Assembly (NCBI RefSeq): GCF_000023325.1
Contig: NC_012785.1
Coordinates: 868,001 to 932,000, forward strand
Length of the DNA stretch: 64,000 nt
Direction of reading: 5' to 3'
Source: Kosmotoga olearia TBF 19.5.1
Lineage (GTDB): Bacteria; Thermotogota; Thermotogae; Petrotogales; Kosmotogaceae
Position 1 is the first letter of the stretch. Every line of letters starts with the position of its first letter. The notes below the pieces were generated by a model. That model was not told where the DNA came from. It saw only the letters and a program-made list of their open reading frames with translations, and did not search any database. The position numbers and the translations under genes were made by a program. Below, one piece after another: positions 36,935 to 45,124 of this stretch.

Positions 36935-37618
36935 ATGAGATGTGAAAATACAGAAGAACTGCTTGATTTTGATAGAATGTACATTGAGAAGTTTGGCGTG
37001 ATAGCGGGTCTGGACGAAGCCGGACGTGGCCCTTTAGCGGGACCTGTTGTAGCAGCAGCGGTTATCCTCGGCGAAAAAATTGAGGGATTATTCGACTCGA
37101 AAGCACTAACTGAGAAAGTCAGAGAAGAACTATTCGATAAGATTATAAAAAAAGCAAAGGTTGGTATCGGACTATCCAGTCCCGACGAGATAGATACATT
37201 CAATATCTTTGAAGCAACGAAACTCGCCATGAATCGTGCCATTAAAAAATTACCAATACAACCCGATTATGTGATTATCGATGGAAAACACTTGAAGTTG
37301 AACAACAGAGGTGAGTGTATTGTTTCCGGAGATCAAAAAAGCGCTTCCATAGCTGCAGCCTCTATTGTGGCAAAGGTATTCAGAGATAGATTGATGAAAG
37401 CATTGGCAGTGCTCTATCCTGAATATTCGTGGGACAAAAACAAAGGTTACGGTACCGCAGAACATTTGAAAGCTTTAAAAATCTACGGCCCAACCTTGTG
37501 GCACAGATTAACCTTCAGCCCGGTAAAGGCGCTGCTCAACAGAGAGATCGTTTTATCTTGGTTGCAAAATGATGTCATATCTGAACGAAGGCTTTTCAGA
37601 GTTGGAATGTTGTTTTAG
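36935..37618 (+). CDS. rnhB: Ribonuclease HII
   Basis: 227 aa. Removes ribonucleotides and RNA from DNA hybrids. Catalytic motif GLDEAGRGPLAGPVVAAAV (Asp-Glu), YVIIDGKHLKL, and SIAAASIVAKVFRDRLM are RNase HII-specific. A stop in the same frame at 36926 fixes the ATG at 36935, although no Shine-Dalgarno sequence precedes it; translation may rely on a leader ORF or be leaderless. Followed by mazG 15 nt downstream. Confidence 0.95.
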   Translation: MRCENTEELLDFDRMYIEKFGVIAGLDEAGRGPLAGPVVAAAVILGEKIEGLFDSKALTEKVREELFDKIIKKAKVGIGLSSPDEIDTFNIFEATKLAMNRAIKKLPIQPDYVIIDGKHLKLNNRGECIVSGDQKSASIAAASIVAKVFRDRLMKALAVLYPEYSWDKNKGYGTAEHLKALKIYGPTLWHRLTFSPVKALLNREIVLSWLQNDVISERRLFRVGMLF

Positions 37619-37633
37619 CGGAGGTAGAATCGC

Positions 37634-38404
37634 GTGGAAACCGGAAAACGTTTTGAAAAATTGGTTGAACTGATGCGAATACTCAGAAGTAAAAAGGGTT
37701 GTGAATGGGACAGAGAACAAACGCATGAATCTCTGAAACCCTATCTTATAGAAGAAGCATACGAGGTTCTCGCTGCCATCGATAAAGGTAACGATGAAGA
37801 ATTTGCCGAAGAATTAGGTGATCTGCTGCTTCAAATCATCTTCCACAGTCAGATAGCATCAGAAAGAAATGCTTTTACCATTGATGATGTCGTGGAAACA
37901 CTGAGTGATAAACTCATCAGGCGTCACCCGCATGTTTTTGGTAATGCTAAAGGGTACTCCTATCAACAATGGGAAAAGATAAAAGCAGAAGAAAAGGGAA
38001 AGAAAGAGATCTCTGCGATTGGAGAAATAAATCACGCTTTACCAGCACTCAGCCTTGCTAGAAGAGTACAGGAAAACGCCGCTGCAGTCGGCTTCGATTG
38101 GGAAAATCTTGAAGATGTTACGGAAAAAGTCGAAGAAGAATGGAGCGAGCTCATGAACGCCATTAAATCTGGCGACAAGAAAAAAATAAATGAAGAATTC
38201 GGTGATTTACTCTTTTCCATGGTCAATCTCTCAAGATTCATAGAGGTTGACCCCGAGGTAAGTTTGAGAAAAGCAACGGAAAAATTTATGAACCGATTCA
38301 GGGCTGTTGAGAGTCTCATAAGAGATAGGAATCTTGAAATCGACAAGCTTTCTTTGAAAGAACTTGATGAACTCTGGAATGAAATAAAGGAGGGTAAACA
38401 ATGA
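37634..38404 (+). CDS. mazG: Nucleoside triphosphate pyrophosphohydrolase MazG
   Basis: 256 aa, GTG start after GCGGAGG. Tandem MazG domains: the first with LRSKKGCEWDREQTHESLKPYLIEEAYEVLAAI and EELGDLLLQIIFHSQIA (ExxE and ExxD metal sites), then RRHPHVFG, the second with VEEEWSELMNAIK and EFGDLLFSMVNLSRF. It hydrolyses (d)NTPs to monophosphates for house-cleaning. The stop overlaps the next start (ATGA). Confidence 0.94.
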   Translation: METGKRFEKLVELMRILRSKKGCEWDREQTHESLKPYLIEEAYEVLAAIDKGNDEEFAEELGDLLLQIIFHSQIASERNAFTIDDVVETLSDKLIRRHPHVFGNAKGYSYQQWEKIKAEEKGKKEISAIGEINHALPALSLARRVQENAAAVGFDWENLEDVTEKVEEEWSELMNAIKSGDKKKINEEFGDLLFSMVNLSRFIEVDPEVSLRKATEKFMNRFRAVESLIRDRNLEIDKLSLKELDELWNEIKEGKQ

Positions 38405-39372
38405 AAAAATTCCTTGTGATTTCTCTTTTGGTGTTATTTTCCGCTGGTATATTCGCCACTTCGGAAATTAATCCCGACAAAACTACTCCGGTCGCTACTG
38501 TCAATGGAGAACCGATAACCATGTACGAGTTTCTTGCGGAAGTAATGCCAAATTACATGGAAATTGCCAAAAAAGTGGAAGAAGTCGATCCGTTGTTTTC
38601 TGAGGTTTTAACTTCAACAGAAGCCGGAAAGACGCTTCTTACAGAATATGAGAAACGAGTACTCGCAAAGATGATCGAAAGAAAACTCTTCCTTCAGCTT
38701 GCAAAACAGCTTGACGTTGCCATCGATATGCAAGCTCTTAAAGAGAAAATTCACAATATCATCATACAAAATCTCAAGGAGAATAACATAAGTATTGAAA
38801 TCGCCGATTTATACTACACGCTTAAAGGCTATACTGGTGGTCTTGAGATGTACGAAGTCAGAGTTTTGAACGAAACCGCGTATCGTCAAACTTATGACGC
38901 TATCTATCAGGCTCTGACTTCCGATGCTACCGTTACCGAGGAAGAGATCGTTCAGTATTACAAAGCAAACAAAAAAATTGTCTTAAAAATAAAGGGGTTT
39001 GACTCCTTCGCTCCCGCGTATACTTTCTTAAACAACGCAAAGGCTTCCGATGATCCTGTATCCCTGTTCGACGTTGAAGACAGGGAATATACATTCGAAA
39101 ACCTGATAAAAGAAACGGGAATTAGTACGGATACAGCTGTTTTCCTGTTCGATGAGTTTAAAAAAGGCCTGTATCCAAAGGTCATTAGCACTGAAACCAA
39201 ACATTATGTTGTGTATCTTTCGGGAGAAAAATCTCTCGAAGAGCTTCGTGATGAAATTTCCAAAAAGCTTCTAGAAGAGAAAAAGAAGAACATATGGAAT
39301 ACCTTTATCGAACAGTATTTTGTTCCTTTCAGGGAACAGGCAATAATCGAAGTTGGCGAAATAGGAGGATAG
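38401..39372 (+). CDS. Exported SurA/PrsA-like chaperone (SurA_N domain)
   Basis: 323 aa. Signal peptide MKKFLVISLLVLFSAGIFA. Then VATVNGEPITMYEFLAEV, the SurA/PrsA N-terminal signature, and a long helical region (QLAKQLDVAIDMQALKEKIHNIIIQNLKENN). The middle has a helical insert and a diverged PpiC-like segment (VVYLSGEKSLEELRDEISKKLLEEKK). No intact parvulin active site is visible, so a chaperone role in the periplasm/toga is favoured over isomerase. Between mazG (4-nt overlap) and the DUF59 gene. Confidence 0.75.
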   Translation: MKKFLVISLLVLFSAGIFATSEINPDKTTPVATVNGEPITMYEFLAEVMPNYMEIAKKVEEVDPLFSEVLTSTEAGKTLLTEYEKRVLAKMIERKLFLQLAKQLDVAIDMQALKEKIHNIIIQNLKENNISIEIADLYYTLKGYTGGLEMYEVRVLNETAYRQTYDAIYQALTSDATVTEEEIVQYYKANKKIVLKIKGFDSFAPAYTFLNNAKASDDPVSLFDVEDREYTFENLIKETGISTDTAVFLFDEFKKGLYPKVISTETKHYVVYLSGEKSLEELRDEISKKLLEEKKKNIWNTFIEQYFVPFREQAIIEVGEIGG

Positions 39373-39375
39373 AAC

Positions 39376-39681
39376 ATGGCGGCTGTGACAAAAGAACAGG
39401 TGATGGAAGCTCTCAAAGAGGTTTACGACATGGAAATCGGCTTTGATATTGTTAGCCTTGGGCTTGTATATGGTGTTGAGATAGACAACGAAAACAACGT
39501 TAAGGTAACCATGACGCTGACCACACCAATGTGCCCTCTTGCAGGCTTTATCATCGAGGATGCCAGAAGTAAGGTTCAACAGATAGAAGGTGTCAACAAA
39601 GTTGATGTTGAACTGACTTTCGATCCACCATGGACACCCGAAAAAGCTTCTGACGAAGTAAAAAAAATCTTTGGAATATAA
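39376..39681 (+). CDS. MIP18/DUF59 family metal-sulfur cluster assembly factor
   Basis: 101 aa. Whole length is one DUF59 domain: EVYDMEIGFDIVSLGLVYGVEIDNENNVKVTMTLTTPMCPLAGFI with the conserved Cys in TPMCP, and the C-terminal VDVELTFDPPWTPEKAS. SufT/MIP18 proteins assist maturation of Fe-S enzymes. The typical DPE is replaced by DME/DIV here. It sits 3 nt after the chaperone gene and 2 nt before prmC. Confidence 0.92.
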   Translation: MAAVTKEQVMEALKEVYDMEIGFDIVSLGLVYGVEIDNENNVKVTMTLTTPMCPLAGFIIEDARSKVQQIEGVNKVDVELTFDPPWTPEKASDEVKKIFGI

Positions 39682-39683
39682 GA

Positions 39684-40532
39684 ATGAAACTCAAAGAGTT
39701 GTTTGAAGGAATCACGTTCGAACTCAAAGAAGCGGGGATTGAAAATCCTCGCTTCGTTACTTTTACTTTACTTGAAAGTATTGCAATGATAGAAAAACAT
39801 AAAGTGTTTGTTGATACTGCCACAGAAATCGATACAAAAACCTGTAAGCTTCTATTCGACGCGGTGAAAAGGCTAAAGGCTGGTGAACCGCTGGATTATA
39901 TCATTGGCTGGAAGTATTTTCTTGGAGCCAAGCTTAACCTTGATTCAAGGGTTCTAATCCCAAGGCCGGAAACAGAGGAACTCGTGGAGATGATCATAAA
40001 CGAGCATAAAGGTAAGAACGTAAAAGCCTTCGCAGACGTAGGCACCGGTAGCGGTGCCATAGCAATCGCTCTAGCAAAACACTTCCCAGCATCAAAGATC
40101 TACGCCACCGACATCTCCAAACCAGCTTTAGAACTTGCATTCGAAAACGCGAAAATCAATGGAGTAGAAGGAAGAATAGCCTTCCTTCACGGGAAAAATC
40201 TTAACCCCCTTGAAGCTTATATGGATGAAATAGAAATTATAGTTTCAAATCCACCGTATGTGAAAACCACGGTCCTTGAATCACTCGATAAAAGGGTCAA
40301 AGACTATGAGCCTATAATCGCTTTAGATGGCGGTGAAGATGGAATGAATTTTTTCAGGGAGTTTATAAAAGTTCTCCCAGAGGGAAAATTCGTGTATCTT
40401 GAAATTGCCACTTACTCCCGGAATCCGTTGAAAGACTTTCTTAAGAAATACCGGAAACGTTACACAGTCAAATTCAGAAGAGATCTCAGCGGTAAAATCC
40501 GGTTCGCTATACTTCGCCCAGAAGGGAAATAA
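39684..40532 (+). CDS. prmC: Release factor glutamine methyltransferase
   Basis: 282 aa. PrmC methylates the Gln of the GGQ motif in RF1/RF2 (RF1 is encoded at 19693). N-terminal helical substrate domain; SAM site FADVGTGSGAIAIALAKHFP; the catalytic NPPY in IIVSNPPYVK; RVLIPRPETEELV motif before it. C-terminus overlaps the convergent sir2 gene by 26 bp. Confidence 0.95.
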   Translation: MKLKELFEGITFELKEAGIENPRFVTFTLLESIAMIEKHKVFVDTATEIDTKTCKLLFDAVKRLKAGEPLDYIIGWKYFLGAKLNLDSRVLIPRPETEELVEMIINEHKGKNVKAFADVGTGSGAIAIALAKHFPASKIYATDISKPALELAFENAKINGVEGRIAFLHGKNLNPLEAYMDEIEIIVSNPPYVKTTVLESLDKRVKDYEPIIALDGGEDGMNFFREFIKVLPEGKFVYLEIATYSRNPLKDFLKKYRKRYTVKFRRDLSGKIRFAILRPEGK

Positions 40533-41256
40533 TCCTTTCTGAAAACTCTGCTAAATCGCACTCGTACTTCTTGTCTGCTATATAATCAAGCCCTGTTTCA
40601 CCCTGATTGATTATGAGCAATTTTGCTCCCTTTTGTTTTGCAAAGGTAGGTAAATGGGCCGCCGGATACACCACAAGGGAAGACCCCATGGTAATAAAGA
40701 GTTCAGCATTTTCCGAAAGGATGTAAGCTTCAGCCATGGCACTTTCTGGAAGAGCTTCTCCAAAGAAAACAACATCCGGTTTTATGAGTCCACCACAGGT
40801 ACATTTAGGAACATCACTTACTTCAAGCATTTTTAAAACGTCTTCCGCCGTGTAGCGCTTCCCACAGCTCATACAGAAGAATTTCTGAGCGTTGCCATGC
40901 AATTCAATCACTTTCTTTGATCCAGCTTTCTGATGCAAACCATCGATATTCTGGGTAATTACTCCTTCTATCATTCCTTTTTTCTCCAGCATTGCCAGTA
41001 ACCTGTGAGTGGCATTAGGTTCTTTGTTAAAAAGGTTGTGAATTCTATCTGCAGCAATCTTGTAGTACTCAGCCGGTTGTGACAGGAAAAAATCGAGATC
41101 AAAAATGTATTGAGGGAGTTTCTTATACAAACCTTGTGGCCCTCTGAAATCCGGAATACCGCTTGCAGTCGAAACTCCGGCACCGGTAAGAATCGCCGTA
41201 GATTCGGATTCATCCAAAAATTCGAGGAACTCTTCCGCCAATTCTTCCAGATTCAT
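40507..41256 (-). CDS. NAD-dependent protein deacylase (Sir2/CobB)
   Basis: 249 aa. Sirtuin motifs: GAGVSTASGIPDFRGPQGLY, TQNIDGLHQKAG, catalytic His in ELHGN, zinc site CMSCGK and CTCGG, PDVVFFGEALP, and GSSLVVYPAAHLP. Length is that of small bacterial class U/III sirtuins. It removes acyl groups from lysines using NAD. It is followed on the same strand by no close gene and overlaps prmC tail-to-tail; upstream is the DUF4897-like gene (12 nt). Confidence 0.95.
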   Translation of the reverse strand: MNLEELAEEFLEFLDESESTAILTGAGVSTASGIPDFRGPQGLYKKLPQYIFDLDFFLSQPAEYYKIAADRIHNLFNKEPNATHRLLAMLEKKGMIEGVITQNIDGLHQKAGSKKVIELHGNAQKFFCMSCGKRYTAEDVLKMLEVSDVPKCTCGGLIKPDVVFFGEALPESAMAEAYILSENAELFITMGSSLVVYPAAHLPTFAKQKGAKLLIINQGETGLDYIADKKYECDLAEFSERIISLLGEV

Positions 41257-41268
41257 ACCCCTCGTCTC

Positions 41269-41859
41269 TCAATCAAGAGGTTCAAAAATGACCTCCGGGA
41301 ATCTTATCACCCCATCTCCAGTCCACAAAAGAACATTGTTTTCGAGAATTTTAGAAGGTGTGGGTGTTGCGGATATGATTTTTGCATTTTTAGGCAAACT
41401 GAACGTCAGAAATGACTCGTCAGCCAGGTTTATTTCCATATCACCAAGTGATGTATTTACTTTCCCATCACTCACAGTAGCGAACCCTTTTACCACAGCG
41501 TATTCTTCGACTCTTACGACATCGTAATCCAGCTGAGTAGCTGTTGACTGAAAATCCTGAACAAGCATCGTTCTATTGACTTTGCTTGAAAGCCCATCAA
41601 GAGATTTCTGGAACTCGGATATCTTTTCGGATGCCGGCTTTTGAAATTGCTCCAGGAATTTTTCTATCTGTGATGGTTTTAAAAATTTCAGATCCACGGC
41701 ACTGTCCATGATAACGGTTCCATCAAAGGAATATCGATAATCACTGGTGTATCTTATTGTTTCCACTTTCAACCGGTTGGAATAACCTAAAAACATATTC
41801 ACTACAGTAACACCAATCATAACTACTAGCACAATTATTAGTAAAGTATTGAACTTCAT
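41269..41859 (-). CDS. Membrane-anchored DUF4897-like protein
   Basis: 196 aa from ATG 41859 (GGAGGTTCAAC upstream; the frame continues to 41904 but without a ribosome site). Single N-terminal TM (FNTLLIIVLVVMIGVTVVNMF), then an extracytoplasmic domain with YTSDYRYSFDGTVIMDSAVDLKFLKPSQIEKFLEQFQKP and a C-terminal strand-rich portion (AKIISATPTPSKILENNVLLWTGDGVIRFPEVIFEP). It resembles the Thermotogota DUF4897 family; the recollection is moderate. Function unknown. Co-directional with sir2, 12 nt apart. Confidence 0.6.
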   Translation of the reverse strand: MKFNTLLIIVLVVMIGVTVVNMFLGYSNRLKVETIRYTSDYRYSFDGTVIMDSAVDLKFLKPSQIEKFLEQFQKPASEKISEFQKSLDGLSSKVNRTMLVQDFQSTATQLDYDVVRVEEYAVVKGFATVSDGKVNTSLGDMEINLADESFLTFSLPKNAKIISATPTPSKILENNVLLWTGDGVIRFPEVIFEPLD

Positions 41860-41936
41860 GTTGAACCTCCTAATTTGATAGTTTCCACGAATATGATACC
41901 ACACCTCTGAAAACCTGACTGCTGGTTGTAGCGATG

Positions 41937-41964
41937 TTGTTGGAAATGGCGTATGTGTTAAAAT
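41937..41964 (+). promoter_or_regulatory. trpS promoter
   Basis: TTGTTG (41937-41942), 16 bp, TAAAAT (41959-41964) with an extended TG at 41956-41957. The leader to the trpS ATG is about 45 nt, too short for a T-box. Confidence 0.6.
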
Positions 41965-42014
41965 ATCATGGAAAGCAGCTTAACAGTGGAATTTACTATT
42001 TTGGAGGTGTCTAA

Positions 42015-42998
42015 ATGCGTGTCCTTAGTGGAATGCGTTCGACAGGAAAATTACATCTTGGAAATCTTACAGCCCTCGAAAGATGGGTCGAACTGCAGAA
42101 TGAAGGAAATGAATGCTACTTTTTTGTCGCTGATTGGCATGCATTAACTTCTCATATAGATTCTACGAATAATTTTGCCGGTTGGAGTCTGGACATTGTG
42201 AAGATATATGTCGCCGCTGGCCTTGATCCGGAAAAATCTGTAATTTTTATTCAATCTGCTGTGAAGGAACATGCGGAACTATTCCTTCTTTTCTCCATGC
42301 TGGTTTCCGTTTCAAGGCTTGAAAGGATACCAACTTACAAAGAACAGAAACAGCAAATAAATGATAGAGATCTTTCCAGCGCTGGCTTTTTGTTGTATCC
42401 GGTGTTACAAGCTGCAGATATATTGATGTACCGTGCCCATGGCGTTCCCGTTGGCGAAGACCAGGTTTACCATATAGAGCTTACCCGTGAAATAGCACGA
42501 AGATTCAACAACCTTTTCGGTGAGGTGTTCCCTGAACCTGAACCGATACTGGCAAAAGTCGCAAAACTTCCGGGAACCGACGGAAGGAAAATGTCGAAAA
42601 GCTACAACAATTTTATACCAATCGATACAGATGAAAAACAGCTCTGGAAAATGATAGCTCCTATGATGACCGATCCGGCAAGAAAGAGAAGGACGGACCC
42701 GGGTGATCCTGAAAAGTGCCCTGTTTGGGAATATCACAAAGCTTTTACCCACTCGCAGGAGGAGTTAGACTGGGTTGTTAATGGCTGTAAAACGGCCGGA
42801 ATAGGTTGTATAGATTGTAAGAAGCTTCTGCACAAGAATCTCAGTGCAAAGCTCAGCCCGATCTGGGAAAAACTGAGAGAGTTCGATAAAAATCCTGAAG
42901 AGGTGAAGAAGATAATTAAAGAAGGAAATGCTAAAGCTCGGGCGTTCGCACAGGAAACGATGAGACTCGTTTACGATGCTATGAAATTCGGGTGGTAA
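42015..42998 (+). CDS. trpS: Tryptophanyl-tRNA synthetase
   Basis: 327 aa class I synthetase. HIGH-equivalent GMRSTGKLHLGN near the N-terminus, YPVLQAADILMYRAHGVPVGEDQVYHIELTREIARRFN, and KMSKSYNN. The sequence carries a CxxC-like pair GIGCIDCKK near residue 262. GGAGGTGT ribosome site. Operon head for scpA, scpB and rluB. Confidence 0.97.
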   Translation: MRVLSGMRSTGKLHLGNLTALERWVELQNEGNECYFFVADWHALTSHIDSTNNFAGWSLDIVKIYVAAGLDPEKSVIFIQSAVKEHAELFLLFSMLVSVSRLERIPTYKEQKQQINDRDLSSAGFLLYPVLQAADILMYRAHGVPVGEDQVYHIELTREIARRFNNLFGEVFPEPEPILAKVAKLPGTDGRKMSKSYNNFIPIDTDEKQLWKMIAPMMTDPARKRRTDPGDPEKCPVWEYHKAFTHSQEELDWVVNGCKTAGIGCIDCKKLLHKNLSAKLSPIWEKLREFDKNPEEVKKIIKEGNAKARAFAQETMRLVYDAMKFGW

Positions 42999-43000
42999 TA

Positions 43001-43693
43001 GTGGAACAGATGAAACTTATATTCACGCTTCCAGAGTTTGAAGGTCCGCTTGACCTTCTACTCTTTCTTGTTAGAAAACATCGCGTGGATATAAGGTCGA
43101 TTCCCATAACGGTTATCGCAGATGAGTTTATCGTACACATAGAAAAGATGAAGTCTCTTGATATGGTTGTAACTTCCGATTTTTTGCTCATGGCATCGAC
43201 TTTATTGCAGATGAAATCAAAGGCACTCCTTCCAAGGCTAAGTCCAAAAGAGGCACAGGAACTTGAAAAACAACAGAAAGAATTGTACAGGCAGGTTGAA
43301 GAATATCAAACGCTTAAAGAACTATCAAAGCGGCTCAAGATAAAGCTCTACGAATCTTCTTCCTACGAAAGAGTCAAGGTCGATACCCCTGAAACAGTAT
43401 CATATTCCGAAGAATTACCACAAAAACTCGCAGAAGCTTTCAGAGCAATACTGAAGGAAACCGTAGAAAAAGAAAGAGTTTATACGATAACATCCGAATT
43501 GTACAGCGTAGAAGACAGAATGGAAGAAATAGAAAAGGAATACGAAGAAATTAGATTAATGGAAATACTTAAACAAAAGACCCGTATTGAAGTGGTGGTA
43601 ACCTTTCTTGCAGTTCTTGAACTTATTAAGCTTGGTAGGTACATAATAGTAACCCTCGAGCCCACGCCATTGTTCAGGAGGGTACATAAATGA
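43001..43693 (+). CDS. scpA: Segregation and condensation protein A
   Basis: 230 aa from GTG 43001 (GGTGG 5 nt upstream, inside the end of trpS). ScpA is the kleisin bridging the SMC dimer. Evidence: N-terminal FEGPLDLLLFLVRKHRVDIRSIPI, LLMASTLLQMKSKALLPR, and a C-terminal winged-helix VVTFLAVLELIKLGRYIIV. It overlaps scpB by 4 nt (ATGA). Confidence 0.94.
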   Translation: MEQMKLIFTLPEFEGPLDLLLFLVRKHRVDIRSIPITVIADEFIVHIEKMKSLDMVVTSDFLLMASTLLQMKSKALLPRLSPKEAQELEKQQKELYRQVEEYQTLKELSKRLKIKLYESSSYERVKVDTPETVSYSEELPQKLAEAFRAILKETVEKERVYTITSELYSVEDRMEEIEKEYEEIRLMEILKQKTRIEVVVTFLAVLELIKLGRYIIVTLEPTPLFRRVHK

Positions 43694-44307
43694 GTGAAGG
43701 GATCTCCAAAAAAGCAGCCATAGAGGCGATGATCTTCGCATCTCGCCAGGGAATTACCTCCAAAAAGATGGCGAAAATTCTTGAATTGAAGGAAAATCAA
43801 CTTCTCCTTATACTGGAAGAATTACAGGAGGAGTACGCCAATAATCCGAACCGAGGCGTCATTTTAAGACAGGTCAACGGGAAATTCAGATTCTACACAA
43901 AAAAAGAGGTACAAAAATATGTCACAGAAGTAATCAGACGTCCTATCGCAAGAATAACCGATTCTCAACTTGAAGTCCTTGCCATAGTCGCCATAAGAGG
44001 GCCTGTAACAAGGACCGATGTCGAGCTGATGCGCGGAAAATCCTCACAATCGCAGCTCCTCGAACTTCAAAAAATGGGACTTTTAAGGAAGAGGCGTTCA
44101 AAACTTCCTGGAAGGCCTTATCTGTATAAAGTAACCCAGAAATTCTATGATACCTTCCAGCTAAACGACCTTTCTGAAATAGTGGAGGGATTGGAAGGAA
44201 AAATTGTGGAAACGAAGGAGGTAAACCCTTCTGAAACTTCAGAGGTTTCTTCAACTGAACAGCCACCTGTCGAGGCGGAAAGCGGGGGAAGCGATAAAGG
44301 GAAATAG
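43690..44307 (+). CDS. scpB: Segregation and condensation protein B
   Basis: 205 aa, two tandem winged-helix domains: AAIEAMIFASRQGITSKKMAKIL and ITDSQLEVLAIVAIRGPVTRTDVELMRGKSSQSQLLELQKMGLLRKRR, GRPYLYKVTQKFYDTFQL. The last ~35 residues (NPSETSEVSSTEQPPVEAESGGSDKGK) are a low-complexity tail. The tail's DNA also encodes the N-terminus of rluB in another frame, with 77 nt shared. Confidence 0.94.
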   Translation: MSEGISKKAAIEAMIFASRQGITSKKMAKILELKENQLLLILEELQEEYANNPNRGVILRQVNGKFRFYTKKEVQKYVTEVIRRPIARITDSQLEVLAIVAIRGPVTRTDVELMRGKSSQSQLLELQKMGLLRKRRSKLPGRPYLYKVTQKFYDTFQLNDLSEIVEGLEGKIVETKEVNPSETSEVSSTEQPPVEAESGGSDKGK

Positions 44308-44947
44308 GGTTCTCATAAACGGTAAGCCCGTGACGGAACCATGGTTTGAAATTGATCCCGTAAAAGATTCGATCACACTCGACGGGAAGAAAGTAAGGCC
44401 CAGAAAGCAACAGCGAGTGGTTTATGCTTTGAACAAGCCGCGAGGTTATCTCAGTAGTATGAGCGATGATAGAGGTCGGAAGACAATTGCCGATCTTATA
44501 AAGGGGAAAATACCGGAAAAAGTCTTTCACGTTGGCAGGCTCGATATGGATACCGAAGGGTTGATAATCCTCACCAATGACGGTGAGCTGGCCAGAAAAC
44601 TCTCGCATCCTTCTTCTAAAATAAGGAAGACCTATGTTGCCAGGGTTACTGGAAAGCTGAGCCACCACGAAATAAAACGTTTGGAGAATGGCGTGGTTTT
44701 GAGAGACGGATTTAAAACTTCCGGGGCTTCTATCAGGGTTATTCGGGCTTCACTAAGAGATACCCTAGTCGAAATAATCATTCATGAAGGGCACAAAAGA
44801 GAAATCAGGGAAATGTTTAAAGTGTTCGACAAACACGTCCTTTACCTCAAAAGAACGGCTATTGGCAGCTTGAAGGTAGATATCGTTCCAAACCCCGGAG
44901 ACATAAAAAAACTAACTGGACAAGAAATACAAAAACTGCTAAAATAA
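44231..44947 (+). CDS. rluB: 23S rRNA pseudouridine synthase RluB-like, CTG start
   Basis: 238 aa if started at CTG 44231. The first GTG in frame (44330) would cut off half of the S4 domain. Upstream the frame reads KLQRFLQLNSHLSRRK, AIKGNRVLINGKPV, a complete S4 RNA-binding domain, up to a stop at 44222. The only plausible start is CTG 44231, 8 nt after AAGGAGGT (44215-44222). The catalytic domain follows: YALNKPRGYLSS, HVGRLDMDTEGLIILTNDG (catalytic Asp), KTYVARV and EGHKREIREM. The gene overlaps scpB by 77 nt. Confidence 0.85.
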   Translation: MKLQRFLQLNSHLSRRKAGEAIKGNRVLINGKPVTEPWFEIDPVKDSITLDGKKVRPRKQQRVVYALNKPRGYLSSMSDDRGRKTIADLIKGKIPEKVFHVGRLDMDTEGLIILTNDGELARKLSHPSSKIRKTYVARVTGKLSHHEIKRLENGVVLRDGFKTSGASIRVIRASLRDTLVEIIIHEGHKREIREMFKVFDKHVLYLKRTAIGSLKVDIVPNPGDIKKLTGQEIQKLLK

Positions 44948-45124
44948 AGCGCAATACTAGTTAAAAGCTGGTGAAAAGATGCATAAAACCATCTCCTTTA
45001 TTCCCACAAATTAATAACTTCTAGTACAGACCCTTAACTTTTATTCTTAACACCAACCTATTTAATTGAACCCGTTCAATTCGGGTAATTTGTCGTGTTT
45101 TGTGCCTTACGAGGAGGTGGTTTT

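Noticed and set aside
36817-37242. 141-codon minus-strand frame opposite rnhB
   Set aside because: Shadow of rnhB codon structure; serine-rich low-complexity peptide and no ribosome site.
41965-42014. T-box leader before trpS (and before serS)
   Set aside because: The trpS leader is about 45 nt with no specifier stem or T-box sequence; serS is translated from inside an operon.
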